Position numbers and translations under genes: made by a program. Below are positions 46,150 through 59,600 of a stretch of DNA of 64,000 nt, one piece after another (within the stretch, counting starts at the first letter, position 1; each line of letters opens with the position of its first letter). A model generated the notes under the pieces. The model saw nothing but the letters and a program-made list of their open reading frames with translations. It was not told the DNA's origin and made no database searches. This DNA is from Diospyros lotus (lineage: Eukaryota; Streptophyta; Magnoliopsida; Ericales; Ebenaceae): contig NC_068349.1 in NCBI RefSeq assembly GCF_014633365.1, positions 38,145,192-38,209,191 on the forward strand. Reading direction: 5' to 3'.

Positions 46150-49100
46150 TTAATATTGATATTGTTAAAATTCATTAAATAAAGTAAGAGATAATGAAGC
46201 ACATAATAACTTCTTGGAGAAAGTCATTGTGACTCTTGGGATTCTAATAATTCATTAAATCAGACGAGAGAATAAAATTTAACAAGGAAGAGAGATGATG
46301 AAATTTTGACTTGTGACTAGAGATGGTATTGTTGGTAAATAAAATATTAAATGACATACTTATCCTAACATCAATAATTGAAATGACAAAAAAGGACAAT
46401 TCTATCTAGACCGATTCTATCCAAATAGCTAAGTCCATAGTTGAATTTGATATTTTAGATAGTTGGGCGAGCAAGATATGAGCATGGACCTGCCTTGTAT
46501 TTGTTTCAATAGTATTAGACTAGTGCAAACTTTCAAGTAAGTTCAACCTTCACAGCTCATCAAATTTGAGTCTTAAATTAAATCTAAATTGCCACAAATA
46601 TCAAGAACTAGAGAACCCACCAATCACAAGAGCTTCACTAAATTAAATTAACTTAAAATTAATCCAAATAATAATAATAGGAATATACTAAAAGAAAAGG
46701 TAATTCAAATTTGTTTGGCTAGTGTTGGTCCCAGTTGATTGATGAGCTTTGGGCCTTAGGCCCTATTGAGGCATTTAACCTTGTTGGAATTGGAATTTGG
46801 GCCATTAGTGACCATTAGGTCCATTACTCACTTTACCCTATTATTATTATAAGATAATAACATAAATAGTCTTAATTCCTAACTTCTTTCTAGTGAAGAA
46901 TCAAAACACAAAACGAAATTTCAAGTATAGTGAAAGTGAATTAAAAAGGATGAAGTAAAAGTAGAGACCACGATAAGTACATTTTTAACAATTATTTTCT
47001 AAATTCAAGTCATTGTTGAATAAATCTCTCGAAAAAAAATTGATGTGAAAGAAAAAAATTAAATTCTCACCCTACAAAAATTGATGTGAAAGAAAAAAAT
47101 TAAATCCTCACCCTACAAAAATATTGCGTCACTCTCAAGTTGGCCTTTTTACATGACTTTGTGGGCATTCCACTCGTGCAATGGGCGTGTGGGCTAGCCC
47201 ATAGTACGATCAACTATGATATAATTCATTTTTTTTTTAGTTCCTTCATTTACCATATTTGGTAGTGCCTTCATCAGCACGTTTCTCTTTGAGTCGGTCT
47301 AATTTAATTAAAGTCAGTTAATTCACATAAAATAAGGAATGAGTTTTTATTCACTTTGTCAAATTTAAAATTACTCTATTAGTCTATTATATACCCCATT
47401 AGTTGAGGTTTTTTACCCTTAACTTTCTCTCACTATCAGTTTAGTGTCTTTTAACCTTTTGTTATTTATTTATTTTTATCAAATCTATTTTCTTCTACTG
47501 ACCAAACCTCAAATTTATTTTCTTCTTATTTCAAACAAGACCAAACCTTTAGGTTGTTTAAATAGGTTGGGGTAGGTCATTGTTCCCATGCCAAAATCAA
47601 TGGAAAAATTCCAACTTCAAACCAAATTAAGTATCGTAACGGATACACACTCACAACGGATCTTTAAGAATATTCGTTTCACATTGTTTTGTTTTGTAGG
47701 GCTTGGAGATTGATATTATAAATTATTTTAGTATTTTAAATGGACGCGGGTCACGTGCCGCCTCCTCCACCACCACATGGGTCCGTCCCGTCGCCAATTT
47801 GCCATTCCCAACCAAATCCCCTCCACCACTCATAAACAATTCAATAAAATAAAATAAACCAGCTGATATCTCATATCTTTACACCCAAGCTTCTAGATCT
47901 GACAGCTCAATGATTAATGTATTTCTCTAAATTAACAAGGCTTTTTTATTTTCTAAAATGTTATTTAGATATATATATTTATGACATTTTTAATAATAAT
48001 AATCGTGTATTAATTAATGTGTTTAATAATACTTAAAGTCAACCATCAATATAGTTAGTAGGAAGATGCCGTATCAATCGATCAAATCCTTACTCTATTT
48101 GCAAAAATAACAACGAGTTATAACAGAGAAATAATAAGATTAAATCGAGACTTTATGAAATAATTATTTTATTACTTAAGTTAGAAAAAAAAAATAGAGA
48201 AAAATAAACTATAGATATCACAATATTAAGATAGAGTGTTTTTTTATTTTGTTACTATTTTTATTTAGTTGAAAAGAAAGGTCTTCGTGGAGATAATCTT
48301 GTGATAAAGATTAACTCTCTTAATTGAGCAATAGCTTCGAATTATTATTATTCTAAATAAATTAAGAAGATTAAGATTATTCTTACAGAACATCATTTTA
48401 AAGGTTACAAAAATATCATAAATTTTTTGAGATCTAGACTTATTGTCAAATTTTAAGAATCTAACTTTAAGCGAGATACATTAAGTAGTGAACTTATGAA
48501 AGATTTATCTATTCGAGCTTTAAAAAACCCATTTAAAAGTTTTATGGCCAAGCATAACCTCTTTAGCTGGCCATAGCCAAATAAGGTTTGACCTAAGAGC
48601 CAATTCTCGAATATCGATAACATAAAATAAAATATATCAATATATAAATACCATAAGAATATCACATCATATTTAATTATTATTTTATTAAGAGGTTATT
48701 TAATATTTACTATTATAATTTAATAAATTTATCGAAATAATTTGTTATAATATAAATCATCTCCTATTCTAATCTCAACTAGATAACATTTCTAGTTAGG
48801 TAAACCTAATTAAGGAGGTCAAAGTGTAATTTACACTAACTTTCGTCATCAACGGTGATTCACAAATTACAGCTCATAGCATCACAATGACTTGACATAA
48901 GTTCTTAATTATTAGTCCTTGACTCGAACTGGTCATGACCCATTGAGTCATTGCCCACGTCAGCACAAAAATTGAATTTTATTTTATATATTAACTCTAG
49001 CACAATGAAATTAAAGAAAGGTTCTTAAATAACCTTTTTTCATTACAATTTGATTAAGGGGTGACACATGCCTTTTTCTAATAAGAAGGTGCCACGCGTC

Positions 49101-50090
49101 ACTCTCCTTTTTTTTTCTTTTTTTTTTTGGATGAATTTATTATTTTTTTAGATACCCCTCTACTCTATTTAAATATATTTAAATATTTGAGCTGATTATT
49201 TCCATAAATTTCATTTGAAAGGTTGAACTATATCAACAATGCAATCTTCAAAATGTAAGCTCTCAATCGAACTTAACCTCATTGTAAATGAGTATCTGCT
49301 TATCTGTATAATTTTTAAAATATAGCCATAGAGCTGTAATTTTGTAAAAATATTTAAACAGATTGAGTGAAATTTACGTATAATTTTAGTTCCAAATGAA
49401 ATTAATTAATCCACGTGGTTCTAGAAAATTCAAGACTTCAAGTTATCAAATTGGTTACAACTAATGAGACCATGTTCGACTTGTATTTAATTAATTATTT
49501 AATTCTCCCGTGGCCTAATTTAATAACCTTAGTTTGGTGATCGGCCGGTTAAGATTGTAGAATAAGGGCACGTGTGGGACCCTGTTTCTAATTAAATAAT
49601 ATTAATAATTAAACTAACAATAAAATATATTTTATTAGCATTAATTAACCCATAAGATTAATTACATTACTACAATCCATAAATCTTGCCTTTGTCTCCT
49701 TGGAACCTTCTCGAATCACGCATTGTAATCAAACAAAATGTGTTTAAATCTTTTGTTATTTTAATTTGTTTGATTAAAATAATATAAAGTGTTAAATCTA
49801 TAACGCTTTGTCTGTCTTGTATGTGTTTCACGTCCGCCTCTACTATGCAAATGAGTTTCAACTTCAGAGGAATACTCACATTTGAGATCGAAACATTAAA
49901 ATGGTGTTGTTTTCAAAGTTTCTAAAATATTTCTTAGCCATGAGACATAAATATACCTTCAAATTTATCTCTTATAACCATTTGGTCATCTCAATTTCAA
50001 AACGAATATATTATGCTATTGAACTTTTAATTTTGCCATAATCACACACTTGATATTTTAAATAGGTGTGCATAACATATATGCGCTCTG
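46150..50090. other. AT-rich intergenic region
   Basis: No coding gene supported. A GC-richer island at 47740-47825 contains CACGTG (47756-47761) and CT-rich DNA, as in plant promoters, but no ORF follows on either strand. Scattered GGGCC phrases near 46740-46810 suggest old LTR debris. Confidence 0.4.
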
Positions 50091-50129
50091 TCTGTTGGTC
50101 ACTCGAGAAAGGGAAGACACAGGTCACTA

Positions 50130-50490
50130 ACTAAGGTGAGGGAAAGTGGGTTGCCAGCTAAGAAGATCAATAGTCGATGGGTTGGTTGGCCAAGTCGAGA
50201 GACTCGATGGCTTAGTAGATTGGTCGACGAGGCAAGAAAAGAGGAAACAAAGGTCTTTCGTCGGCACATGAATGGTGAACATTTGTTAGTCGTTGACTCA
50301 AAAAAGCTCCGTCAATCAATCGTTGTCCTCCCACCTCCAACCTTTGTTTCCTCATTCTTTATGTCGCCAACCAACCCAACAATTGTTGTTCTCGCCTTGG
50401 TTGACCAACCTACCAAGCCATCACGTGTCTCTTCTTAGTCAACCGACTCATCTCCACTTTTCTTGCCAGCAACCTGTAGACGTAACACGT
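50130..50490. repeat. Foldback (inverted-repeat) element
   Basis: GAGGAAACAAAGGT at 50241-50254 has its exact complement at 50340-50353. Outer arms also pair imperfectly: 'gatggcttagtagattggtc' (about 50207-50224) with the complement of 50401-50423 ('gaccaacctaccaagccatc'), and 'gggttgccagctaagaag' with the complement of about 50458-50475. The arms are offset by a roughly 30-bp indel. Transcription would give a long hairpin RNA. No transposase or clear target duplication was seen. Confidence 0.6.
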
Positions 50491-50520
50491 GCATCTCACA
50501 TGCACCCATTCTAGAGAAAG

Positions 50521-52965
50521 ATGTGTGATTGTAAAAAAAATAAAATTTAGCGATATGACAAGACCACTTTGAAGTTAAGGGGTCAAATGGCTATAAATAA
50601 AAATTTTGGAGTATATTTATGCCTTATATTTATTTCCTGTTCCAAAATGTTAAGAAATATTAAAAAAAATATTGGAAACGCAATTTTCATCGCTTGTCCA
50701 TTTTGTAATAAAATACTACATTGGTTAAGTAATTTTGTGAAATTAAGAATAAAGTGTCATTCTTGAAGTAACTTAGGTTTAAATTAATCACATAATTAAT
50801 ACTAAATAAAGAAAGGATCTAGAAGAGTTGCTAGAACCGCCGAAATAATAAAAACAATTGTTGTCAGTTGTCACCATCTTGGCGGCGAAATCTGGTCGAT
50901 AAGTAGGGGATTCCACGAAACTCCAAGGACTAATAATATATAAATATCCTTCACACAGTCTTACACGAAATAATGGAATTTGAATCACTGTAGGAATTTA
51001 GAAGACACTAACTAGTTAAAAAGCAACATTAAAGTTAAAAAATAAATTTCATATGATCTAAATTAAATATTTAATTTTGAGTGCGTAAAGTCTGTAACGA
51101 TATCTGAATTTATTTGAAAGATTATATTAAAGAGAGAGTCACCTGTTTTTAGAAATTAATCAAGCGAGGCTCGGATACCCTAAGTAAATAAAATATATAT
51201 AAATAATATTAGATTAATGTGTCATTATTAATGAACTTGGCCGTCCTAATTTATTTCACTTGCACGCCAAATATGTCAAAATCAAGAGACATCGGCTGCT
51301 GAGATCTCAACATTTTGCAATATAGTTGAGACCACATGACTTTGACGTTAATTTTTTTATTATCAAAAGTGCTAATTCTGATATTTTAGCAAAACAGTTG
51401 CTTTCGCCTTATGGAATGTGATATTTTTATATCATATTAAATGTGATATTCTTTTTTTTATATTACATTTAATGAAGGAGTATTATAGTATTAAAAATGA
51501 AAGAATATTTATTTTTAAATCAAACCAAGTTTAGAGGGGCGTGTCAAAATCTTTTTAAAATTATACACACTCATTTAAAATATAAGGCAATACTATCGAT
51601 TATATTAGATAAATTGTCGATTATTTTGTGCCTTAGAAATTGGATTGATGAATCAAACAAAAAAGGTTGACCTTTTTGTCAAGAGAGTCGATCAATTTTA
51701 ACCTTAGAGCAAAAGAGTCAAGCATTCTTTGAATTGTCAATAGAAAATTTTCACTCTCTGTAACTTTTGTATAAATTCAAAAAATACCGACTGTTACTGT
51801 AATATGTTAATTTTTTTTCAAAATTATCAACCTATTGATAAAATAGTTGATCTTTTCATCAAACTATTGATAGATTGCCAAATCTATTGATTGAATTTTT
51901 AAAAAAATTAACAATTTTTCTAAACATGTCAAAAGTTTGCCCTGAGTTGTAAAATTCTTGATATAATTATTCAATCGATTTGAAAAACTATCACAAATAT
52001 AAATATAATCTATAAACACAATAAACATAAAATCAATACATACACCCTCGACATGTATTTGCTACATTAATCTCTTTCATGCTTCTCTTTTCTCTTCAAC
52101 TTCAAAATCTTCAAATCTTTTTACTATCACCTTCATCTCTCACCCTAAAGCTCATCTCTTAATTTTCTTTATTTGCATTCTTTAGAGTCCTTATATTAAA
52201 CCTTAACTCATTTATTATTTTCACATACCTTGCTGTAAACTCAAGATCGTGTCACTAAAAAAATAGATAGTCCATCATTTGAAAAGAAAAAAAAATCAAA
52301 AATAAAATTAAGTATTTTTATTCACACAAACTTTTTATTAAACTCTTTTATTAAATAAAAGAAAAATAATAATTTTTTTGTAAACAAATACCTGGCAAGA
52401 GTATAATCTTCTGTCTGAATTGTTGATACTCCATGATATTCATCTTGGTGCTTTCATACCACAGTAACAATATCTAACATGTCCCTCATAGTTGAAGTCA
52501 GGTCAATTGCTATTCCAGTATTATTGTGATATAGTGAAAACATTTGAACTTGATCTCTGTAATGTGTCCATCAATTATGTGATCTTCAATTTTGGGTGAA
52601 AGACGAGATAAGTTAGAATTTTATTTTGGGTGGAAGATGAAAGATGTTAAGGCTTTTCTTTTCCTTCATTTTACTTTTCTTATATAATGTTTGTTAATCA
52701 AGATATATACTAAAAAATATAAGATATAAAAGCATTACAGATTTTTGTACTTTTTAATATGTTTTTTAAACTTATTTGGCGATCACTAAAAAAGAAGTCT
52801 TATTTAATTTTTTTAAATGTGCTTATCTTTTCTCCCTTCAAGATAAGCATATATTGGTTATTACTGTTGCCACTATTGCTTTATGTTGCAAAATCTTTTA
52901 ATGTGATCTTTTATATTAAGATTACAATAAATATGGATATAGATAAAGCATATAACCACAAGATA
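50521..52965. other. AT-rich intergenic region
   Basis: No gene recognised. Positions 51600-51960 have loose repeats of 'gttgatcttttNatcaa' type, similar in style to motif clusters of copia LTRs. Confidence 0.35.
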
Positions 52966-52969
52966 TAAG

Positions 52970-53850
52970 AGAATTTTATAGAGCTTCAACTCTACAAAGA
53001 ACTTAATCCTCTCTCTCAAGATTGAACTTGATATTCCACTAGGGAGATAATAACTCTAACTTTTAATTGGAGTTAGAACCAATAGAAAATTCTTACTTAA
53101 ACAAGAATGAACACTAATTTACACTAGCACATATGATTCCCTTACATAAAAGTAAGTAAATAATAAACTTACACTCAAGAGTTTCAATCAAATAAGAAAT
53201 TAGCAACAACAATAAATTGTTCACCAATACTTAAACTCTTTTATTTGAATGCTTTTCAAAGTTTGTTCAACTTGTATATCATGAATAGTTGATTCTCCTT
53301 ATATAGTGACCATTAAAAGAAAAATAACAGGCACATGGAGAGAAGAGAAATCTGAAAACATTTTTAAAATACATCAGCTTTATCTTTAACTTTTTTAATA
53401 ACTGTTAGGATCAACAAAAATATGAGTACTTTGTACAAAGGGTCAAACTGATAAAGATGAGGGGACAATCCTAAAGCATAAATGAAGATAAACTTTATTG
53501 AGACAAAAAATAACATATGTTGGAGCAAATCAGAATCTTCAAAAAAATTAACTAAAAATAGCTTTATTTTAAAAAGAGAGCTTTACCTTTATACATGAAA
53601 ATGTCAACTATGAGTGATAGCGTACAAAAAAAATGATGACCCTTGGTATCCATCAAATATGAAAGAAGAATTAAAGATGATCGTTTAACTTCGATCGACT
53701 GAAAATAGAGACCAAAACATTCTGGCCAACTTTGATCGATTGAAGATAAACTTCGATTGACCTAAGTTATATAGATAAGTACGTATTTTTTGTCTTACTT
53801 CGATCGATTGACACATATCTTAAGTCAATCGAAGATGTTTAGATACGAAA
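52970..53850 (-). repeat. Possible copia LTR remnant
   Basis: A transcript-like block (CTCTACAAAGAACTTAATCC...) is followed at 53680-53840 by a cluster of TTCGATYGAYTGA motifs (about five copies). This resembles the motif cluster and downstream region of the LTR at 589-5090, but in different sequence. No TG/CA ends or target duplication were identified. Confidence 0.3.
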
Positions 53851-54910
53851 GAGTTATAGAACTTGCATACACAAATGTATATAATACCTTGATCATAGAT
53901 TTTATAGGAAACAAAATTATTTTTGCAATTTTTAAGAAAATAATTTTTTTTATAAGCATCAAAATCATTCTAACACTCTTTAGTATAATAATTATATATA
54001 AGAAAAAATAACTCTCGTATCTTTTAGTATATTTAAAAAAAATTAATAAATAATTTAATAAAAATTATAAAATCTTTCGTAACATTATTTTAATTATTTT
54101 ATATATTGATTTAAATAATATTTTATTATTATTTTAATATAACTTTATTAAAATTAGCAGCTCACATGTGAGAGCAAACAAAAAATTAAATTTATTTGAC
54201 TCAAAACGGAATCAATCGAACTAATTAAAAAAGTTGAGGGTAAGATTTATTTTTTTTATAAAATATAACACATCCATATATATATATATATATAAATATT
54301 GTAATAGAGTGTTGAATTAAAGAACATTCTTAAAAAAATTTGGTTTCCACGTGAAGCAGACAAGACGACGAAAACCCAGAGGGAGGAGCAATCACGTGAA
54401 TCCATCAATTTAGCTTTCCAAGTGGTACCAAAAAGCCATCGCCACAGGCCCACAGCCTCTGCATCTTTCTTAATTCACACCTGTCTTTTTATATGATTTT
54501 ATTTGAATAAATAAAATGATAATTTTTCAATTTATATCACTAAAAAATTGAAATTAACACAAAAAAAATTATAATAAAATATATTAAATTAACTTAATGA
54601 ATATAATCAAAAAAAAATTAAATGATCATAAAAGAAAAACGTAAAACTTCAAAGACAAAAATATAAATTTTGTTTTATTTAATTAACATAATACTTGATT
54701 TAAGATTAATTGTTGGTTATTATCCATTTCTAATTATTTGGAATTAATTTCAATTAAATAAAAAAGTAATATTACAATAATAAATAAAACTTACCAATTT
54801 GAGTTCTGAATTTAAAACAAATAAATAGTTATTCGTATTCTGTTTTTTTTTTTAAAAAAAAAACAATTTTAATCATTTACTGCAACATGGGAGAGCTGAG
54901 AGGGGTACGG
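53851..54910. other. Upstream region of the first UGT gene
   Basis: AT-rich with a (TA)n run at 54278-54294 and CACGTG at 54348-54353 (a G-box-like core; a related TCACGTGAA is at about 54391). No coding feature. Confidence 0.4.
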
Positions 54911-54915
54911 GCTTT

Positions 54916-54923
54916 TATATAAA
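54916..54923 (+). promoter_or_regulatory. TATA box of the first UGT gene
   Basis: TATATAAA, 60 bp upstream of the ATG at 54983; transcription would start around 54945-54955, giving a short 5' UTR ('ccactgaacac'-like, A-rich near the ATG). Confidence 0.7.
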
Positions 54924-54982
54924 CCAGTCCATCTCTTCCGACTGAACACATATCCACCAAATCTCCGGCCAAGACTTTAGCC

Positions 54983-56386
54983 ATGGGTGAAGCAGCGCCT
55001 CATATCGCCGTTCTGCCGTCGCCGGGGATGAGTCACCTCATCTCCCTCGGCGAGTTCGCTAAACGCCTCGTCCAGAAGCTTAGCTACTCTGTTACCATCA
55101 TCCTCCCCACCTACGGTCCCCTGTCAGGCGCCCAGAAGTCTTTCCTGGACTCTCTCCCCGCCGGAATCTCCCACCTCATCCTGCCCGCCATCAGCCTCGA
55201 CGACCTCCCTCCCTCCGCCGGCCTCGAGACCCGGATCTCGCTCACCGTTTCCCGCTCCCTCCCGGTCATCCGCGACGCCCTCAAATCCCTCACCGCCACC
55301 ACCAACCTTGCCGCCTTGGTCGTCGACGTCTTCGGCACTGACACCTTCGACGTCGCCAGAGAGTTCAATGTCTCTCCTTACGTCTACTTCCTCTCCACCG
55401 CCATGTCTCTGTCCGTGCTTTTTCACTTGCAGACCCTCGACGAGACGGTTTCCTGCGAGTTCAGGGAGATGAAGGAACCCGTTCAGATACCCGGTGTTAT
55501 CCCGTTCCATGGGCGAGATCTGCTCTACCCGGTTCAGGACCGGAAGAATGACACCTACAAATGGTTTCTCCACCACGCCAAGAGGTACCATTTGGCCGAG
55601 GGAATCATGATCAACACCTGCCGCGACTTGGAGCCCGGCCCGATCAAGGCCCTACAGCAACCCGGAAAGCCACCCATTTACCCGATCGGACCCATCATCC
55701 AGGTGGAATCCGGCGGCGGCGCCGACGGCTCGAAGTGCTTGCAGTGGCTGGACAAGCAACCAAGCAGATCGGTTCTGTTCGTTTCGTTCGGCTCGGGCGG
55801 AACCCTCTCCCATGAGCAAATCACTGAGTTGGCACTAGGTCTCGAACTCAGCGGGCAGAGGTTTCTCTGGGTAGCTAAGGCGCCGGACAAGAGCGCCGAC
55901 GGCGCGTACTTCACGGCGGAGAGCCTGCAGAGCGATCCGTTGGCTTTCTTGCCAAAAGGGTTCGTGGAAAGAACCAAAGATCGTGGTTTCGTGATCACCA
56001 CCTGGGCGCCGCAAATCCAGGTCCTCGGGCACGGATCCACGGGCGGGTTCTTGACCCATTGCGGCTGGAACTCGATCCTCGAGAACATATTGCACGGCCA
56101 CGGCGTCCCGTTCATTGCGTGGCCGCTCTTCGCCGAGCAGAACATGAACGCCGTGCTGGTGACCGACGACCTGAAAGTGGCGGTGAGGCCGAAGGCCGGC
56201 GAGAAAGGGCTGGTCGGACGAGAGGAGATAGCGAAGGTGGCGACGGCGGTGATCGCCGGAGATGAAGCCGGCGCGTACAGGCAGAGAATGAAGGAGTTGA
56301 AGGGGTTTGCGGTGAAGACGTTGGGCGAAGACGGCGATTCGACCAAGGCGTTGTACGAGGTGGCGAACAAGTGGAAGAATCACTAG
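54983..56386 (+). CDS. UDP-glucosyltransferase, UGT72 type (hydroquinone/phenylpropanoid)
   Basis: 467 residues, intronless, GC-rich in an AT-rich region. A family-1 glycosyltransferase that would transfer glucose from UDP-glucose to a phenolic hydroxyl (hydroquinone, monolignol or xenobiotic phenol) in the cytosol. His18 in 'PSPGMSHLISL' is the catalytic base and Asp115 in 'VVDVFGTD' its partner; Asp120 and 'DRKNDTYKW' also fit UGT72B. The first motif reads GMSHLIS where the family usually has GMGHLIP. The donor-binding PSPG box spans residues 341-386, from WAPQIQVLGH to WPLFAEQ, and ends in Gln, as for UDP-glucose use. It is 46 residues instead of 44 because CACGGC is duplicated (HGHG). Same orientation as, and 6.3 kb from, the related gene at 62685. 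A TATA box at 54916 and AATAAA at 56531 frame the transcript. The substrate cannot be told from sequence. Confidence 0.95.
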   Translation: MGEAAPHIAVLPSPGMSHLISLGEFAKRLVQKLSYSVTIILPTYGPLSGAQKSFLDSLPAGISHLILPAISLDDLPPSAGLETRISLTVSRSLPVIRDALKSLTATTNLAALVVDVFGTDTFDVAREFNVSPYVYFLSTAMSLSVLFHLQTLDETVSCEFREMKEPVQIPGVIPFHGRDLLYPVQDRKNDTYKWFLHHAKRYHLAEGIMINTCRDLEPGPIKALQQPGKPPIYPIGPIIQVESGGGADGSKCLQWLDKQPSRSVLFVSFGSGGTLSHEQITELALGLELSGQRFLWVAKAPDKSADGAYFTAESLQSDPLAFLPKGFVERTKDRGFVITTWAPQIQVLGHGSTGGFLTHCGWNSILENILHGHGVPFIAWPLFAEQNMNAVLVTDDLKVAVRPKAGEKGLVGREEIAKVATAVIAGDEAGAYRQRMKELKGFAVKTLGEDGDSTKALYEVANKWKNH

Positions 56387-56530
56387 GAAATGAGTTAGAA
56401 TAGAGGAGGAGGAGTTCAGACCTTGCTGTGTGCGGCGCGGCCATGACTCTGTTTACGAAGCTTTTTGGCCATCTTTCTTCTTTACTTTATTTTTAGGTTA
56501 ATTAACCATGTGTTTGGATTCAACTGGTTC

Positions 56531-56536
56531 AATAAA
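56531..56536 (+). terminator. Candidate polyadenylation signal of the first UGT gene
   Basis: AATAAA about 145 bp after the stop codon, followed by a T-rich region; consistent with a short plant 3' UTR. Confidence 0.5.
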
Positions 56537-56639
56537 CTTTTTGTTTTTGTTATCCTCGCATTTGTTAGCTCTACGGCCAAACATCAACGGTCCCCATCAT
56601 CCATTGAATTTTATTTCTCCATATTTTTCCCATCAACTT

Positions 56640-59600
56640 TTACGTTTTGTTTTTTTTTTTGTTAACATAATTTTTGAATCAATTTGATTCATTACTGTGA
56701 CTATTCTTTTAATGTGACATTTTAAATATTTTATTATTTTGCTTATATTATTAAATTTATATTTTTTAATTAATTTAATTTTTATATTTTTAAACATATT
56801 TAAAAAAATAAAATAAAATAATAAAATATATTTCATATTTTATTTATGTTAAAAAATAAAAATTAAATTAATTAAAAAAATAAATAAAGAGATGTAATTA
56901 AAATATTAAAAAATTTAAGTTAAAAAAATTATCCATTAAATTAATTTAAAATATAATTTTAATAATATAATTAAAATAATAATAAGTTGAACTAATTATA
57001 ATATAAAGATTAAATTAATTTAAAATATAATTCTAATAATATAATTAAAATAATAAAAAATTAGACTAATTATATAACAAAATATAAATTTAGTTAAAAT
57101 TAAAATATATTTGAGCAAAAGACCAAATTAGATGAGATTCTTTAATTTGAGTCGACCAAATAATGTTATTTTTTTTTATCAACTATGATTAAATTATAGT
57201 TATGTTCAACAAATTTGTAAAAATTAATTTTATTTTTTTATCAAATTCGAATAAAGACCAAATATCCTAAGCGATGGATCTGAACCAAATATCTACAATA
57301 AGTATCATAAAATAAAGAGTATTGGAAAAATAATATTTATTATTAAAATTGATCAAATATTATTTTTTTATAAATTAATAAAAATATATAAACTTCATAA
57401 AATGATTTGTTAATATATAAAAGAATTTAAATATTACACCACCATGCAATTATTGTCCCTAAAGAAACCCCACCCAGGTGACAAAAAAGACTTCAACAAC
57501 GACTCTTAGCAATAATTACTGGGTAAAGTAAAGCCAGCTGTCAGCTACTAATTATTGGTTTTTTTATACACACGTATATATATATTTGTGATATAATAAA
57601 TACATTTTTTTAAAATAAGATATACTAGAAAAGCATTTGTTAAAATTATATTAAAATTAAATTAAAATATTTTTGAATCAAGATATAAAATAATTAATAT
57701 AAGTTTAGAAAATATTTTAAAATTTTTATTAAATTATCTAAAATATACTAACAGATATATGCGTTATTTTTTTTTTATCTATAAGGTCAAAAGATAAATT
57801 TATCTAAAAGAGAGAAAAGATAAATTTAATTAAAAAAATTTAGTTAAAAAGTCATGTAATTTTTTTTCTAAGAATTGTTAGATAAATTTAATAAATATAA
57901 TAAAAAAAAAAATTTATCTATAATACTTTCTATATTCTATATTTTTTAATCTATTTTCTCGTTACCAAACACTGCCTTAGTGTATATTATTTAAAAATAT
58001 ATATTTATTATTTCTTAATTATTGTCATTAATAGTAAATATAATTTTAAATATATATAAATAGGGATGAGTAATCAATCAGTTTAGTAATTGAAATAATC
58101 AAATTTGTGTCAAAAATTAAATTGAATCGGTTGAACAAATCGAACATTGAAAAAATCCCAAAATCAAAAGATTGAAATAATTGAAGAAACAAATATTTTT
58201 TAACATTTTGATCGGTTTGATTATTTTAATTTTTATAACATAAAATTAAATTTAATCAAAATAATTAAAATTATCAAATTTAAAAATTAAACCGTACCGA
58301 CCCTTGCTTTAAACTAAACCAAAAAAATAATTTCAATCCATTCAATCATTTATGTTAAACTTAAATATTTCTCACCTGTCACAATAAACACATCTTATTT
58401 TTGGATGTGGTGTATTGACTATATATATCTTACTTTTTAACATTTACATAATAATTTTATTACGTTACAACTTTATGGCAAGTCTTTTGAAAAGTTGGCG
58501 GACAACTCAAGTGGGCCTCAGCATTTAATGAGCACAGGCCACTATTTCCTATGTTACTGCTAAGAGCCACCCAATATTATGATGTATGGTCATAGGTGGC
58601 CGAATGGAATGGATTGGATTCACCGACCCACATGTGCAATAGCAATAGCGTCACAATCCATCAATGTAATATGTCACTATATAATAAGTCTCATTATGTT
58701 AATAATTTCAATTTTTAATTTGAATTTTGTCTCTCTCAATCATTCATGTATTTAATAATAATACACCAAATCGATACATAATTTTACATTTTTTTGTGTG
58801 ATGACTTTCGTACATTTTGTTATTTTAATTATATTCTTAAATTTACATATTCGATTCAATTTAATCTTTATATTTTGACTTTTTTATGTAATAATTTAAA
58901 TTTTTTATTATTTCGATTACACTAATATACATATATTTTTTAGTTAACTTAATTTATATATTTTTATGTATAAAAAAAAGATTTAATTCATCTCACTTTA
59001 TTTTTTTACATATCAAAATACAAGAGTTAAATTGACTTGAAAATATAAGTACAATAATATAATTGAAATAATAAAAAGTTTAGATTATCACACGAAATAA
59101 ATGTCAAAATACATGAGTTAAATTGATTCAAAAATATAGATACAAAAGTGTAATGGAAAAACGAAAAATTTAAATGACTATAATTAAAAACATATAAGTA
59201 TATAGATAAAAATATTTATTTGACAAATAATAATATCAAGAAGTCCATAGTACTTTAGATTAAAAGTTAAAAAGGGTAACATTAATTATTATTTTAAAAA
59301 TAATGATTAAACATCAATCAATATATCTTATTTTCATTATCCAAAGAAGATGTATTTATCGAAAGCTTGATGTAATATTAAAAAGGAGATAAAGGTCCAC
59401 TCGAAGAAGGCTCGCGTAAGATGGGAGAGGTCAAATAAGAGAGATCAAATGAGTATTTGCGAGAATTGTCATAATTGATGAGAGAGATCCTCGTCAATAG
59501 ATATCTCCTCATGTGTGTGGACTTAGATGCATTGGAACTATACTAAGGTGTGCTCAATCAACTTCATCAATCTTTTATCGTTGTTTTGATCGATCTCAAC

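Noticed and set aside
55678..56370. Long minus-strand ORFs antisense to the first UGT gene
   Set aside because: They are by-products of high GC content and codon bias of the real gene; their translations show no domain.
57600..57980. MITE ending 'accaaacactgccttag'
   Set aside because: The right end resembles hAT-type MITEs, but no complementary left end or 8-bp duplication was visible.
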